From NCBI GenBank assembly GCA_903891395.1, contig CAITEM010000433.1, positions 1-16,690 of the forward strand: a DNA stretch of 16,690 bases, given 5' to 3'. Position numbers and translations under genes: made by a program. This stretch comes from an uncultured Hyphomicrobiales bacterium. GTDB taxonomy: Bacteria > Pseudomonadota > Alphaproteobacteria > Rhizobiales > Xanthobacteraceae. The notes under the pieces were generated by a model that did not search any database, was not told the DNA's origin, and saw only the letters and a list, made by a program, of their open reading frames with translations. Positions 1-6,136 of the stretch are shown piece after piece. Numbering within the stretch: position 1 is the stretch's first letter; each line of letters starts with the position of its first letter.

Positions 1-107
1 ACAACACCGTACGGCCGCACTCGTCGCTGGGATATCGACCACCCGCGCCAGAAGCACTTGTATGGCCTCAACCAAAACCGGTGGCGCAAATGCAATCGAT
101 AAACTAA
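1..107 (+). CDS. IS3-family transposase OrfB, C-terminal fragment (partial at window start)
   Basis: In the frame whose codons start at base 3, the translation begins NTVRPHSSLGYRPPAPEAL, which is the C-terminal signature of the rve integrase core of IS3-family OrfB transposases. The frame ends at the TAA at 105-107. The DDE catalytic residues would lie upstream, outside the window, so whether the transposase is intact cannot be judged. Frame 1 of the same stretch is also open to base 102, but its translation matches nothing I recognise and is taken as a shadow. Confidence 0.82.
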   Translation, partial: NTVRPHSSLGYRPPAPEALVWPQPKPVAQMQSIN

Positions 108-141
108 CATTCCAATCGGACCACTCAGTGGGGGCCGGTCA
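1..141 (+). mobile_element. 3' end of an IS3-family insertion sequence
   Basis: Only the right end of the element lies in the window; the rest is upstream of base 1. It contains the last codons of an IS3-type transposase (stop at 105-107) and then about 34 bases of non-coding end sequence. Read on the opposite strand from base 141, the end is TGACCGGCCCCCACTGAGTG, so the element finishes in CA, as expected for the TG...CA ends of IS3 elements. The end is placed at 141 because the next base begins sequence that reads as an unrelated host gene. The left end and target duplication cannot be seen, so the exact boundary could shift by a few bases. Confidence 0.75.
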
Positions 142-378
142 GTGGCGGCGATCCGCTACGACGGGCGCTGGCTCATTCTCGACAACAAGACGCTCGAGAT
201 TCGCGAAGACGTCAGCGAGGCCCAGTTCGATCCGCTGCTTGTGATCGATGGCGAAGGGGTCAAGCGCGCCGAGGCGCGGGTTGTCCGTCCGCAGCCACAG
301 CACCCGTGGGCCGATGCGAGCCTGACGGCGCACCAGCATATTTCTTCGGGTTGGCAGGCCGCGCGGCTGCTGATGTAG
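142..378 (+). pseudogene. Transglutaminase-like cysteine peptidase (BTLCP family), 3' remnant truncated by the IS
   Basis: The remnant starts directly at the IS end and reads VAAIRYDGRWLILDN, followed by a segment with PLLVIDGEGVKRA, and ends at the TAG at 376-378. This resembles the C-terminal part of bacterial transglutaminase-like cysteine peptidases (COG3672/DUF920, LapG-related). There the catalytic Cys and His precede this point and the third residue, Asp, sits in the LDN motif. About 78 codons remain, against roughly 200 in the family, with neither Cys nor His. A GTG is available at 142, but no ribosome-binding site precedes it except IS end sequence, so it is probably not expressed as a functional enzyme. 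The family call rests on a short segment and is moderate. Confidence 0.6.
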
Positions 379-427
379 CCCGGCGCCCGACAGCACGCGG
401 GCCGTCGTCAACGGGCTGAGCAGGATT

Positions 428-517
428 TGGCGGAGGGAGTGGGATTCGAACCCACGTTACGGTTTCCCGTAAACACGCTTTCCAAGCGTGCGCCTTCAGC
501 CACTCGGCCACCCCTCC
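428..517 (-). tRNA. tRNA-Ser (anticodon GGA)
   Basis: The complementary strand folds as a class II tRNA. The 7-bp acceptor stem is GGAGGGG with TCCCTCC and one G-U pair; the discriminator base is G. The D-arm begins TGGCCGAGTGG, as in serine tRNAs. The anticodon stem is CACGC/GCGTG with loop TTGGAAA, giving anticodon GGA (bases 481-483). There is a long variable arm (TACGG/CCGTA), and the T-arm carries GTTCGAATC. The terminal CCA is encoded at 430-428. It reads UCC and UCU codons. The mature body without CCA is 431-517. No protein gene is co-directional next to it. Confidence 0.97.
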
Positions 518-781
518 CAGATACGCATTGTGCGTCGCTAGCTCATGACGACGGACGAAGCCTTTGGCAAGCCAAGATGCGGGTCGGACACGGATTTTCC
601 TGATCGGAGCCGGCTGGTAGCACGGTGCAAGCTCTGTTTTTTGGAGATTTTAGTGCCCCAGCGCGCCAAATATGCATGAATACAGGCTGTTTTCACACGT
701 TGACGCTTATCGCGGATAGCGCGCACAGTTACCGCTGTTCACGGCTTTTTGGCGCGTAAGGCGCTTATTACAGGAATTACG
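518..781. promoter_or_regulatory. Divergent intergenic region between tRNA-Ser and the tup operon
   Basis: These 264 bases hold no convincing gene. They must contain the tRNA promoter (minus strand) and the tup promoter (plus strand), but no clean -35/-10 pair stands out. Three short palindromes are visible: TTGGCAAGCCAA at 564-575, TATC-GCG-GATA at 709-719 and TAAG-GCG-CTTA at 757-767. The last two lie within 75 bases of the tupB start and are possible operator sites for an oxyanion-responsive regulator, though neither matches the ModE consensus well. AGGA at 772-775 serves as the tupB ribosome-binding site. Confidence 0.4.
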
Positions 782-1474
782 ATGCCCGCTGCCACGTCCG
801 CGCTGCATTTGGTGCTGACCGGCGACCCGGCTCTTTACACCATCGTCCGGCTGTCACTGCTGGTCAGCCTCAGCGCGGTACTACTGGCGGCGGGGATCGG
901 CGTGCCCCTGGGCGCGCTTCTGGCCCTGACGCGCTTTCGCGGCCGCACCGGCGCCATCGTGCTGCTGAACGCTTTGATGGGACTGCCCCCCGTCGTCGTC
1001 GGCTTGGTGGTATTTATGTTCCTGTCTCGGTCGGGACCGCTGGGCTCCTGGGGCCTGCTGTTTACGCCACCGGCCATGGTGATCGCGCAAACCATTCTGG
1101 TTACTCCCATAATCGCCGCGCTGAGCCGACAGACCATCGAAGATCTGTGGGTTGAGTATCGCGATGAACTGACGGCCATGAGCATCGGTCCGGTCCGCCG
1201 CGTTACGACCCTGATCTGGGACGCGCGTATCTCCCTGCTGACGGCGCTCCTTGCCGGATTCGGACGGGCGGCGGCGGAAGTCGGCGCTATCATGATCGTC
1301 GGCGGCAATATCGAGGGCTTCACCCGCACGATGACCACTGCGATTGCCCTGGAAACTTCCAAAGGCGACCTGCCGCTCGCGATCGGGCTCGGTGTCGTCT
1401 TGATGATCATCGTGCTTCTGATCAACGCACTGGCCTGGGGCGCGCGCCGCGCCGGCGAACGGATCGCGGGCTGA
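782..1474 (+). CDS. tupB: Tungstate ABC transporter, permease TupB
   Basis: This 230-residue integral membrane protein forms the channel of the tungstate importer and works with the ATPase and binding protein encoded downstream. The sequence is strongly hydrophobic, with about five membrane segments, starting around VRLSLLVSLSAVLLAAGIGV. The cytoplasmic EAA-type coupling loop is visible as GFGRAAAEVGAIMIVGG near residues 160-176. The LNALMGLPPVVVGL segment is typical of TupB/ModB-like permeases. The ATG at 782 is preferred over the TTG at 749 because AGGA lies 6-7 bases upstream and the length fits the family. The gene is followed after 2 bases by the ATPase gene. Assignment to tungstate rather than molybdate rests mainly on the tupA-type receptor. 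Confidence 0.88.
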   Translation: MPAATSALHLVLTGDPALYTIVRLSLLVSLSAVLLAAGIGVPLGALLALTRFRGRTGAIVLLNALMGLPPVVVGLVVFMFLSRSGPLGSWGLLFTPPAMVIAQTILVTPIIAALSRQTIEDLWVEYRDELTAMSIGPVRRVTTLIWDARISLLTALLAGFGRAAAEVGAIMIVGGNIEGFTRTMTTAIALETSKGDLPLAIGLGVVLMIIVLLINALAWGARRAGERIAG

Positions 1475-1476
1475 CC

Positions 1477-2199
1477 ATGCGCGGACCGATGAGCGACCTG
1501 CCGTTAAGCCTCGTCGACGTGACGATCCTCGCCGGCGAAGTCGCGATCCTCAACGAGGTTTCCGTAACCTTTACCGGCGGCGCCCCCACCGTTCTGATCG
1601 GTCCCAACGGAGCGGGCAAGACCACGCTGCTGCGCGCCGCCATGGGACTTGTCCCCGCGACGCGCGGCCGCATCGCCTGGGGCGGCCGCGACGACGCGCC
1701 GCCGGACAAGCGCGCCATCATGTTCCAGCGGCCGGTGATGCTCCGGCGCAGCGTAGCCGACAATATTCTGTACGCGCTGCGCGCGGCGAACGCGCCAGGC
1801 GAAACGCTGCAGGACCGCACCCAAGACCTGCTGACGCTGGTCGGGCTGCAGCACCTAGCGCGGCGTCCCGCGCGGCGGCTGTCCGGCGGCGAACAGCAAA
1901 GACTCGCGCTTGCCCGCGCCTTGGCACGCGCGCCGACGGTGTTGTTTCTCGACGAGCCGACCGCGTCGCTCGATCCTTACGCCACCAAAACGATAGAGGA
2001 CCTGGTACGCGCGATTGCGAAACTCGGCGTTAAAGTCGTGATGTCGACCCACGACCTCGGCCAGGCCAGGCGGATCGGTGGCGACATCGTGCTGATGCAT
2101 CGCGGCCGCGTGGTCGAACATACGCCCGGCGCGCAGTTCTTCGACGAACCGCGCACGCAGGAGGCGAGAAAGTTCATGGCGGGAGAGTTGTTGGTTTGA
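1477..2199 (+). CDS. tupC: Tungstate ABC transporter, ATP-binding protein TupC
   Basis: This 240-residue ABC ATPase powers the importer from the cytoplasmic side. All expected motifs are present in order: Walker A GPNGAGKTT, a Q-loop at MFQRPVMLRRSV, the ABC signature LSGGEQQR, Walker B VLFLDEPT with its D-loop, and the switch histidine in STHD. There is no C-terminal TOBE/MOP-like domain of the kind carried by ModC, which fits TupC. The gene begins 2 bases after the tupB stop. A second in-frame ATG at 1489 (MSDLPLSL) is an equally possible start, since neither has a strong ribosome-binding site. A 33-base gap separates it from the receptor gene. Confidence 0.9.
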   Translation: MRGPMSDLPLSLVDVTILAGEVAILNEVSVTFTGGAPTVLIGPNGAGKTTLLRAAMGLVPATRGRIAWGGRDDAPPDKRAIMFQRPVMLRRSVADNILYALRAANAPGETLQDRTQDLLTLVGLQHLARRPARRLSGGEQQRLALARALARAPTVLFLDEPTASLDPYATKTIEDLVRAIAKLGVKVVMSTHDLGQARRIGGDIVLMHRGRVVEHTPGAQFFDEPRTQEARKFMAGELLV

Positions 2200-2232
2200 A
2201 TGAAGACGAACTAAAAACAAGATGAGGAACGG

Positions 2233-3060
2233 ATGTTCAATCGTCGTATTTTGCTGATTGCCGCGGCCGTAGTCGCTTTCACCGCGCCGGCCTTCGCCCA
2301 GGAAAAATCGATTGTCGTGGCTTCGACCACATCGACGCAGGATTCCGGCCTGTTCGAATATTTGCTGCCGCTCTACAAGCAGAAGACCGGCGTTACCGTA
2401 AAGGTGATCTCGCAAGGCACAGGCCAGGCGCTCGATACAGGACGCCGCGGCGACGCCGATGTCGTTTTCGTCCACGCCAGATCCGCGGAAGAGAAATTCA
2501 TGGCTGAAGGCCAGGGCGTGAAGCGCTATCCGGTGATGTACAACGACTTCGTCCTGATCGGGCCGAAGAGCGATCCAGCCGGCGTCAAAGGCTTCAGAGA
2601 CGTCGGCAAGGCGTTCACGGCGATCAAGGACAAGCAGATTTCGTTCATCTCGCGAGGCGACAAATCCGGTACGCATATCGCGGAACTGGCGTTGTGGAAG
2701 GCCTCTGGCATCGACATCGAGAAGGACAAAGGCGCCTGGTACAAGGCGATCGGCCAAGGCATGGGCGCGGCTCTCAACATTGCCGGCGCTGGCGGCGGCT
2801 ACGTGCTGTCCGACCGCGGCACCTGGCTGAACTTCAAGAACAAAGGCGACCTCGCCATCCTGGTCGAAGGCGACAAGCGCATGTTCAACCAATACGGCGT
2901 CATGCTGGTAAATCCGGATAAGCACCCGAACGTCAAGAAAGAACTCGGTCAGCAATTCATCGACTATCTCGTTTCATCCGAAGGCCAAAATGACATCGCC
3001 AACTACAAGATCAACGATACGCCGTTGTTTTATCCAAACGCCAACGACGCGGGTGCTTGA
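2233..3060 (+). CDS. tupA: Tungstate ABC transporter, substrate-binding protein TupA
   Basis: This 275-residue periplasmic receptor captures tungstate and delivers it to TupBC. It has a signal peptide (positively charged NRR, hydrophobic core, cleavage after AFA at residue 22). The mature part starts with IVVASTTSTQDSGL, the TupA signature whose Ser/Thr residues contact the oxyanion. Further family features are VISQGTGQALDTGRRGDADVVFVHA and FISRGDKSGTH. The ATG at 2233 has GAGGAAC about 5 bases upstream. The gene order B-C-A differs from the tupABC order that names the system. The stop codon overlaps the start of the next gene by one base, suggesting translational coupling. Confidence 0.93.
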   Translation: MFNRRILLIAAAVVAFTAPAFAQEKSIVVASTTSTQDSGLFEYLLPLYKQKTGVTVKVISQGTGQALDTGRRGDADVVFVHARSAEEKFMAEGQGVKRYPVMYNDFVLIGPKSDPAGVKGFRDVGKAFTAIKDKQISFISRGDKSGTHIAELALWKASGIDIEKDKGAWYKAIGQGMGAALNIAGAGGGYVLSDRGTWLNFKNKGDLAILVEGDKRMFNQYGVMLVNPDKHPNVKKELGQQFIDYLVSSEGQNDIANYKINDTPLFYPNANDAGA

Positions 3061-3848
3061 TGCGCACCCCTTTTATTGCGCTGGCCATGATGGCGATGAC
3101 GGGACACGCGATGGCGGAAACAGTGCAACTCTATGCCGCCGGTAGCCTCAGGAGCGCGTTGACCGACGTGGCAAAGGCCTACGAGGCCAAGAGCGGCAAC
3201 AAAGTCGAAGCCAAATTCAGCGCGTCCGGCCTGTTGAAAGACGAGATCGCCGGCGGCGCCAAGGCCGACATATTTGCTTCCGCCAACATGGAGCATCCGC
3301 TGGCGCTGCAGGCGGCCGGCAAAAGCGGCGCGGTGGCGCGGTTCGCACGCAACAAATTATGTGCGTTGGTAAAACCCGGCCTGAGCGTAACCACCGGCAC
3401 CTTGCTCGAGCGCATGCTCGACCCGGCCGTCAAGCTTGGCTCATCGACGCCGAAGGCCGACCCTTCCGGCGATTATGCCTTCGAGGTCTTCGCCAAGGCA
3501 GAAGCTCTCAAGCCGGGCGCGCGGGCCATCCTGGAAAAGAAGGCCTTGCTGCTTACCGGCGCCGCCGACAGCGCGACGGCCCCCGCAGGACGCACCCTGT
3601 ATGGCTGGCATATGACCGAAGGTCACGCCGATATCTTCGTGACCTATTGCACCAATGCGCAACTGGCGAAAAAGGGAAACCCCGATCAGCAGATCGTGGC
3701 GCTGCCGGACAGTCTGAGCGTCGGCGCCGATTACGGCCTGACTGTGTTGAACGGCGCCTCGCCAGCCGCGCAAGACTTCGCGCAGTTCATCCTATCGCCT
3801 GACGGACAGAAGATCGTGGTCAACCACGGCTTCTCGGCGGGCAAATAA
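3060..3848 (+). CDS. ModA-family oxyanion-binding protein coupled to the tup operon
   Basis: A 262-residue periplasmic binding protein of the molybdate-binding ModA family. It has a short signal peptide ending HAMA before ETVQLYAAGSLRSAL. The segments YAAGSL and FSASGLL correspond to the two N-terminal serine contacts of ModA, and GAKADIFASANMEHP is a typical ModA stretch. The segment DPSGDYAFEVF follows later. The ATG at 3060 overlaps the tupA stop as TGATG, so the gene is very probably co-expressed with the transporter. No modB or modC is in the window, so its permease partner is either TupBC or encoded elsewhere. The ligand could be molybdate, tungstate or another oxyanion; the sequence does not decide. 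It ends just before a terminator hairpin. Confidence 0.82.
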   Translation: MRTPFIALAMMAMTGHAMAETVQLYAAGSLRSALTDVAKAYEAKSGNKVEAKFSASGLLKDEIAGGAKADIFASANMEHPLALQAAGKSGAVARFARNKLCALVKPGLSVTTGTLLERMLDPAVKLGSSTPKADPSGDYAFEVFAKAEALKPGARAILEKKALLLTGAADSATAPAGRTLYGWHMTEGHADIFVTYCTNAQLAKKGNPDQQIVALPDSLSVGADYGLTVLNGASPAAQDFAQFILSPDGQKIVVNHGFSAGK

Positions 3849-3875
3849 AACGCGCCGGCCCTGACAGCCGGCGCG
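3843..3875 (-). terminator. Intrinsic terminator between convergent genes
   Basis: A perfect 9-bp stem, CGCGCCGGC (3851-3859) with GCCGGCGCG (3867-3875), encloses a 7-base loop. On the minus strand it is followed at once by TTTTATTTG, so it is a classic intrinsic terminator for the leftward binding-protein gene ending at 3886. On the plus strand no T-run follows, but the hairpin begins 2 bases after the stop codon of the ModA-like gene and may still stop or stabilise that transcript. Confidence 0.85.
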
Positions 3876-3885
3876 CCTCGTCGCG

Positions 3886-4758
3886 TCAGTTCACGACAAA
3901 AGTGGAATGCTGGCTCTGACCTTCGGTCAGGCCGCGCTCTTTCATCCAGTCGTAAGCGCGGCCGAACGTCGTCTGGTCGTAGTAGTCGACGTGCTTGTAG
4001 CGCACGAAGGCCTTGAGCAATTCGTTCGGCTGAAGTGCGCCCTTGGTGGCCGCGGCAACGTGGTGAGCATATTTGTAGAAGTCGGCATTGATGAGATCGA
4101 CGGCGCGGTTTTCCGCGTCGTAATAGGCCTTGCGCTGCTCATCGGTGAGGTCGCGCGAGATGACCTCGCCGCCGCGATAGAACGAAGCCGCGACGATGTG
4201 AGCGCCTTCCTTGAGAGCCAAACTGATGAAGGGCTCCATGACGGTCACGGCGCGGAATTTGCCGCTCTTGAGATCCGCGTAGCGCTGTTGCGGCAGGCCG
4301 CCGGCGGCGATCTTGACATGCTTGGCGCCAAGCGCGCTCTCGAGCATCTGCACCGTGGTGTAGTGCGATCCCGTCAATTCCTGCACCGCGACCGGAACGT
4401 CGGCGAGGTCGCGCGGCACCTGCAGCGTTTCATCGAAAGTAATAATCGCCTGCGCGGCCACCGAGGCGCGCAGCGCCGCGATGTCGCCGCCGCGCTTGCC
4501 CTTCTCGAGCCGGTCGATGCTGGCCCATTCGCAGACATTGTAGCTGTCAGCGGAGCCGCAATCGAACATCTGCTCCTTGAGCCGCGCCATCACCGGAAAC
4601 TCGACCTTGTCCTTGTTTTCACGGTCCGCGTAGGTGCCCGCGAATTGCACGTCGAGCCCTGCCTGTTCGAACAGCTTTTCCTCGATGCCGACGATGACCG
4701 GCAGATCGAAAACCGGATTGTTCGGAGCAATCCTGACGAGAGTTTTTTCCTGGCTCAT
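3886..4758 (-). CDS. ABC-type substrate-binding protein, NMT1/SsuA-like fold, no signal peptide
   Basis: A 290-residue protein resembling NMT1/SsuA/TauA periplasmic binding proteins: an N-terminal VRIAPNNPVFDLPVIVGIEEKLFEQAGLDVQF strand-helix pattern, then a mid region with PVAVQELTGSHYTTVQMLESALGA and a MEPFISLALKEGA segment. The start at 4758 (MSQEKTLVRI) is chosen because AAGGAC lies 9 bases upstream. Neither this start nor the in-frame upstream extension to 4812 provides a signal peptide or lipobox, so the product appears cytoplasmic, which is odd for this family. No permease or ATPase gene adjoins it. The bacterial THI5 cysteine motif is absent, so pyrimidine synthesis for thiamine is unlikely. 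The ligand is unknown. A 17-bp palindrome sits just upstream. Confidence 0.7.
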   Translation of the reverse strand: MSQEKTLVRIAPNNPVFDLPVIVGIEEKLFEQAGLDVQFAGTYADRENKDKVEFPVMARLKEQMFDCGSADSYNVCEWASIDRLEKGKRGGDIAALRASVAAQAIITFDETLQVPRDLADVPVAVQELTGSHYTTVQMLESALGAKHVKIAAGGLPQQRYADLKSGKFRAVTVMEPFISLALKEGAHIVAASFYRGGEVISRDLTDEQRKAYYDAENRAVDLINADFYKYAHHVAAATKGALQPNELLKAFVRYKHVDYYDQTTFGRAYDWMKERGLTEGQSQHSTFVVN

Positions 4759-4777
4759 GGCTCTGGTGTCCTTTCGG

Positions 4778-4801
4778 TTATTAAGGTCACGGTGTGTGAC
4801 C
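4778..4801 (-). promoter_or_regulatory. Candidate operator and -10 box upstream of the NMT1-like gene
   Basis: A perfect inverted repeat, GGTCAC-GGTGT-GTGACC (4785-4801), lies 27 bases upstream of the start codon. On the minus strand TAATAA (4783-4778) follows it almost directly and could be the -10 box, which would place the palindrome in the promoter spacer where a repressor could act. No good -35 is visible. The palindrome is seen in the sequence; its role is inferred. Confidence 0.45.
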
Positions 4802-4866
4802 GAAGGTAACAATTTTCGCGTCTGATCGATAGCCCTTCATGTCCCGGCGGAACCGGAGCGTAATTC

Positions 4867-5832
4867 CTACTGCGGCGTCAGGCCCGCGGCCTTGGCGAGC
4901 TCCGCATTGATCACAAGCTCATGCTTGACGAAAGTATCGAATTGGTCGACGCCCATCGCCATCGGTTGAACTCCAATCTGCGCGAATCGTTCGCGCACGC
5001 TCGGCATTTGCAGAGTTTTCTGAATTTCGGCGTTCAGTCTGTCGACGACATTGCGCGGCGTCTTGGCCGGCGCGAACACGCCAATCCAGAACCGGTAGTC
5101 GGAATTCGGATAGCCGGCCTCAAGCGTGGTCGGCACGTCGGGAAGCGTCGCCACCCGCTCCGGGCTGCTGACCGCCAAAGCCAGCAGCTTGCCGTCGCGG
5201 ATGAGTGGCAGCGCCGTCGACACCGGCGAATAATAGACGTCGATGCGGCCGGTTACGACTTCAAGCACGGCCTCGGGGGCGCCTTTGAACGGGATCGCCT
5301 GTTCTTGAAAGCCGGCACTCAGGCGCAGGCGTTCGAAGGCCAGGTGGATCGGACTGCCGACACCGATTGATCCGAAAGTGAGCGGCCGCTGTTTGCCGAG
5401 CGCGACCAGTTCCTGGATGGTCTTGATGTTCTTCGACGGCGCGACGACGAGGACCAACGGCAAATTCCCCAACGGAGCGACCGCGGTGAAATCCTTGATC
5501 GGGTCATACGGAATGTTGGCGACGGTCGACGGCGAGATGACATGCGCAGTGGAATGAGCCAGCAGCATGTAGCCGTCGGGATCGGCTGTCGCGACGGCGC
5601 GAGCGGCGATGGTGCCGCTGGCGCCGGCCCTATTCTCGACGATCGTCGGTTGACCCAACGATCCCTGCAGTTGCTCGAACACGATACGAGGAACGATGTC
5701 GGCCGCGCTCCCCGGGCTCAGCGGTATGATCGCCCGAATGGGCCGGCTCGGCCACTCGTCGGCGTGGCTGCCGCCGGTGGCGGCGAAGGCCGCAAGTGCA
5801 ATTGCAAGGGTGAAGATCAGTCGAACGCGCAT
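4867..5832 (-). CDS. Tripartite tricarboxylate transporter receptor, Bug/TctC family
   Basis: A 321-residue periplasmic receptor of the Bug family, which binds small carboxylates or related metabolites. The start at 5832 gives a good signal peptide (MRVRLIFTLAIALAAFAA, cleavage after SHA near residue 24). The mature protein begins DEWPSRPIRAIIPLSPG. Bug hallmarks are present: GQPTIVENRAGASGTI, DPDGYMLL and a final segment with the alternating hydrophobic pattern of the family. The longer frame to 5913 adds 27 residues that would bury the signal peptide and is rejected. No tctA or tctB membrane genes are nearby, so this is an orphan receptor, which is common for Bug proteins. The ligand is unknown. 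It is divergent from the heme/propeller gene. Confidence 0.88.
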   Translation of the reverse strand: MRVRLIFTLAIALAAFAATGGSHADEWPSRPIRAIIPLSPGSAADIVPRIVFEQLQGSLGQPTIVENRAGASGTIAARAVATADPDGYMLLAHSTAHVISPSTVANIPYDPIKDFTAVAPLGNLPLVLVVAPSKNIKTIQELVALGKQRPLTFGSIGVGSPIHLAFERLRLSAGFQEQAIPFKGAPEAVLEVVTGRIDVYYSPVSTALPLIRDGKLLALAVSSPERVATLPDVPTTLEAGYPNSDYRFWIGVFAPAKTPRNVVDRLNAEIQKTLQMPSVRERFAQIGVQPMAMGVDQFDTFVKHELVINAELAKAAGLTPQ

Positions 5833-6136
5833 GTCATCGTCTTCAAAATGAGAGAGCAATTGAGTGATCAGTTGGCGCAGTTTTATTGCCCTCGCAAGAG
5901 CAGGACTTACCAAGTGACCCGCTGAAGCGACACATTCGTTCTACGTGTTCGCCGTCACTTGGAATATTTTGGTTCCTTACCCCTGACATTCCTTTTACAG
6001 CCGGCTGTCTGCACCGGCGTGGCATGTTGCGGTGCAATGCCGGAGAGAGCGACCCCGCTAGCGGCGCGATGGCGCGACGACTACGATGGTGGCCAAGAAC
6101 GCGTCCAAAACAATAATAATCTCTAGGGAGATGACC
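5833..6136. promoter_or_regulatory. Divergent intergenic region with a long imperfect inverted repeat
   Basis: These 304 bases separate the Bug receptor (minus) from the heme/propeller gene (plus) and contain no supported gene. The main structure is CCAAGTGAC (5910-5918) and its exact complement GTCACTTGG (5954-5962). A second arm pair is nested inside, GCGACAC (5927-5933) with GTGTTCGC (5945-5952), which has one extra base. Nearer the plus-strand gene, GGCA (6021-6024) and TTGC (6027-6030) can pair with GCAATGCC (6034-6041) to form a bulged hairpin. GGGAG at 6126-6130 is the ribosome-binding site for the start at 6137. Promoter boxes could not be assigned. Confidence 0.5.

Noticed and set aside
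428..517. tRNA-Ser as an attachment site for an integrated island
   Set aside because: No integrase gene and no visible duplicate of the tRNA 3' end in the window; the nearby IS3 end is explained by ordinary transposition.
1855..2955. 366-codon open frame on the minus strand across tupC and tupA
   Set aside because: It is antisense to two genes with full family motifs, has a composition typical of a GC-rich shadow frame, and matches no family.
3886..4758. Bacterial THI5 (HMP-P synthase) identity for the signal-less binding protein
   Set aside because: The diagnostic cysteine-rich CCCFC motif is absent and no thiamine genes are nearby.
3907..4809. 300-codon plus-strand frame opposite the NMT1-like gene
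   Set aside because: It mirrors the real gene almost end to end; its translation is rich in Arg, Val, Gly and His with no domain, and the minus-strand gene has a ribosome-binding site and terminator.
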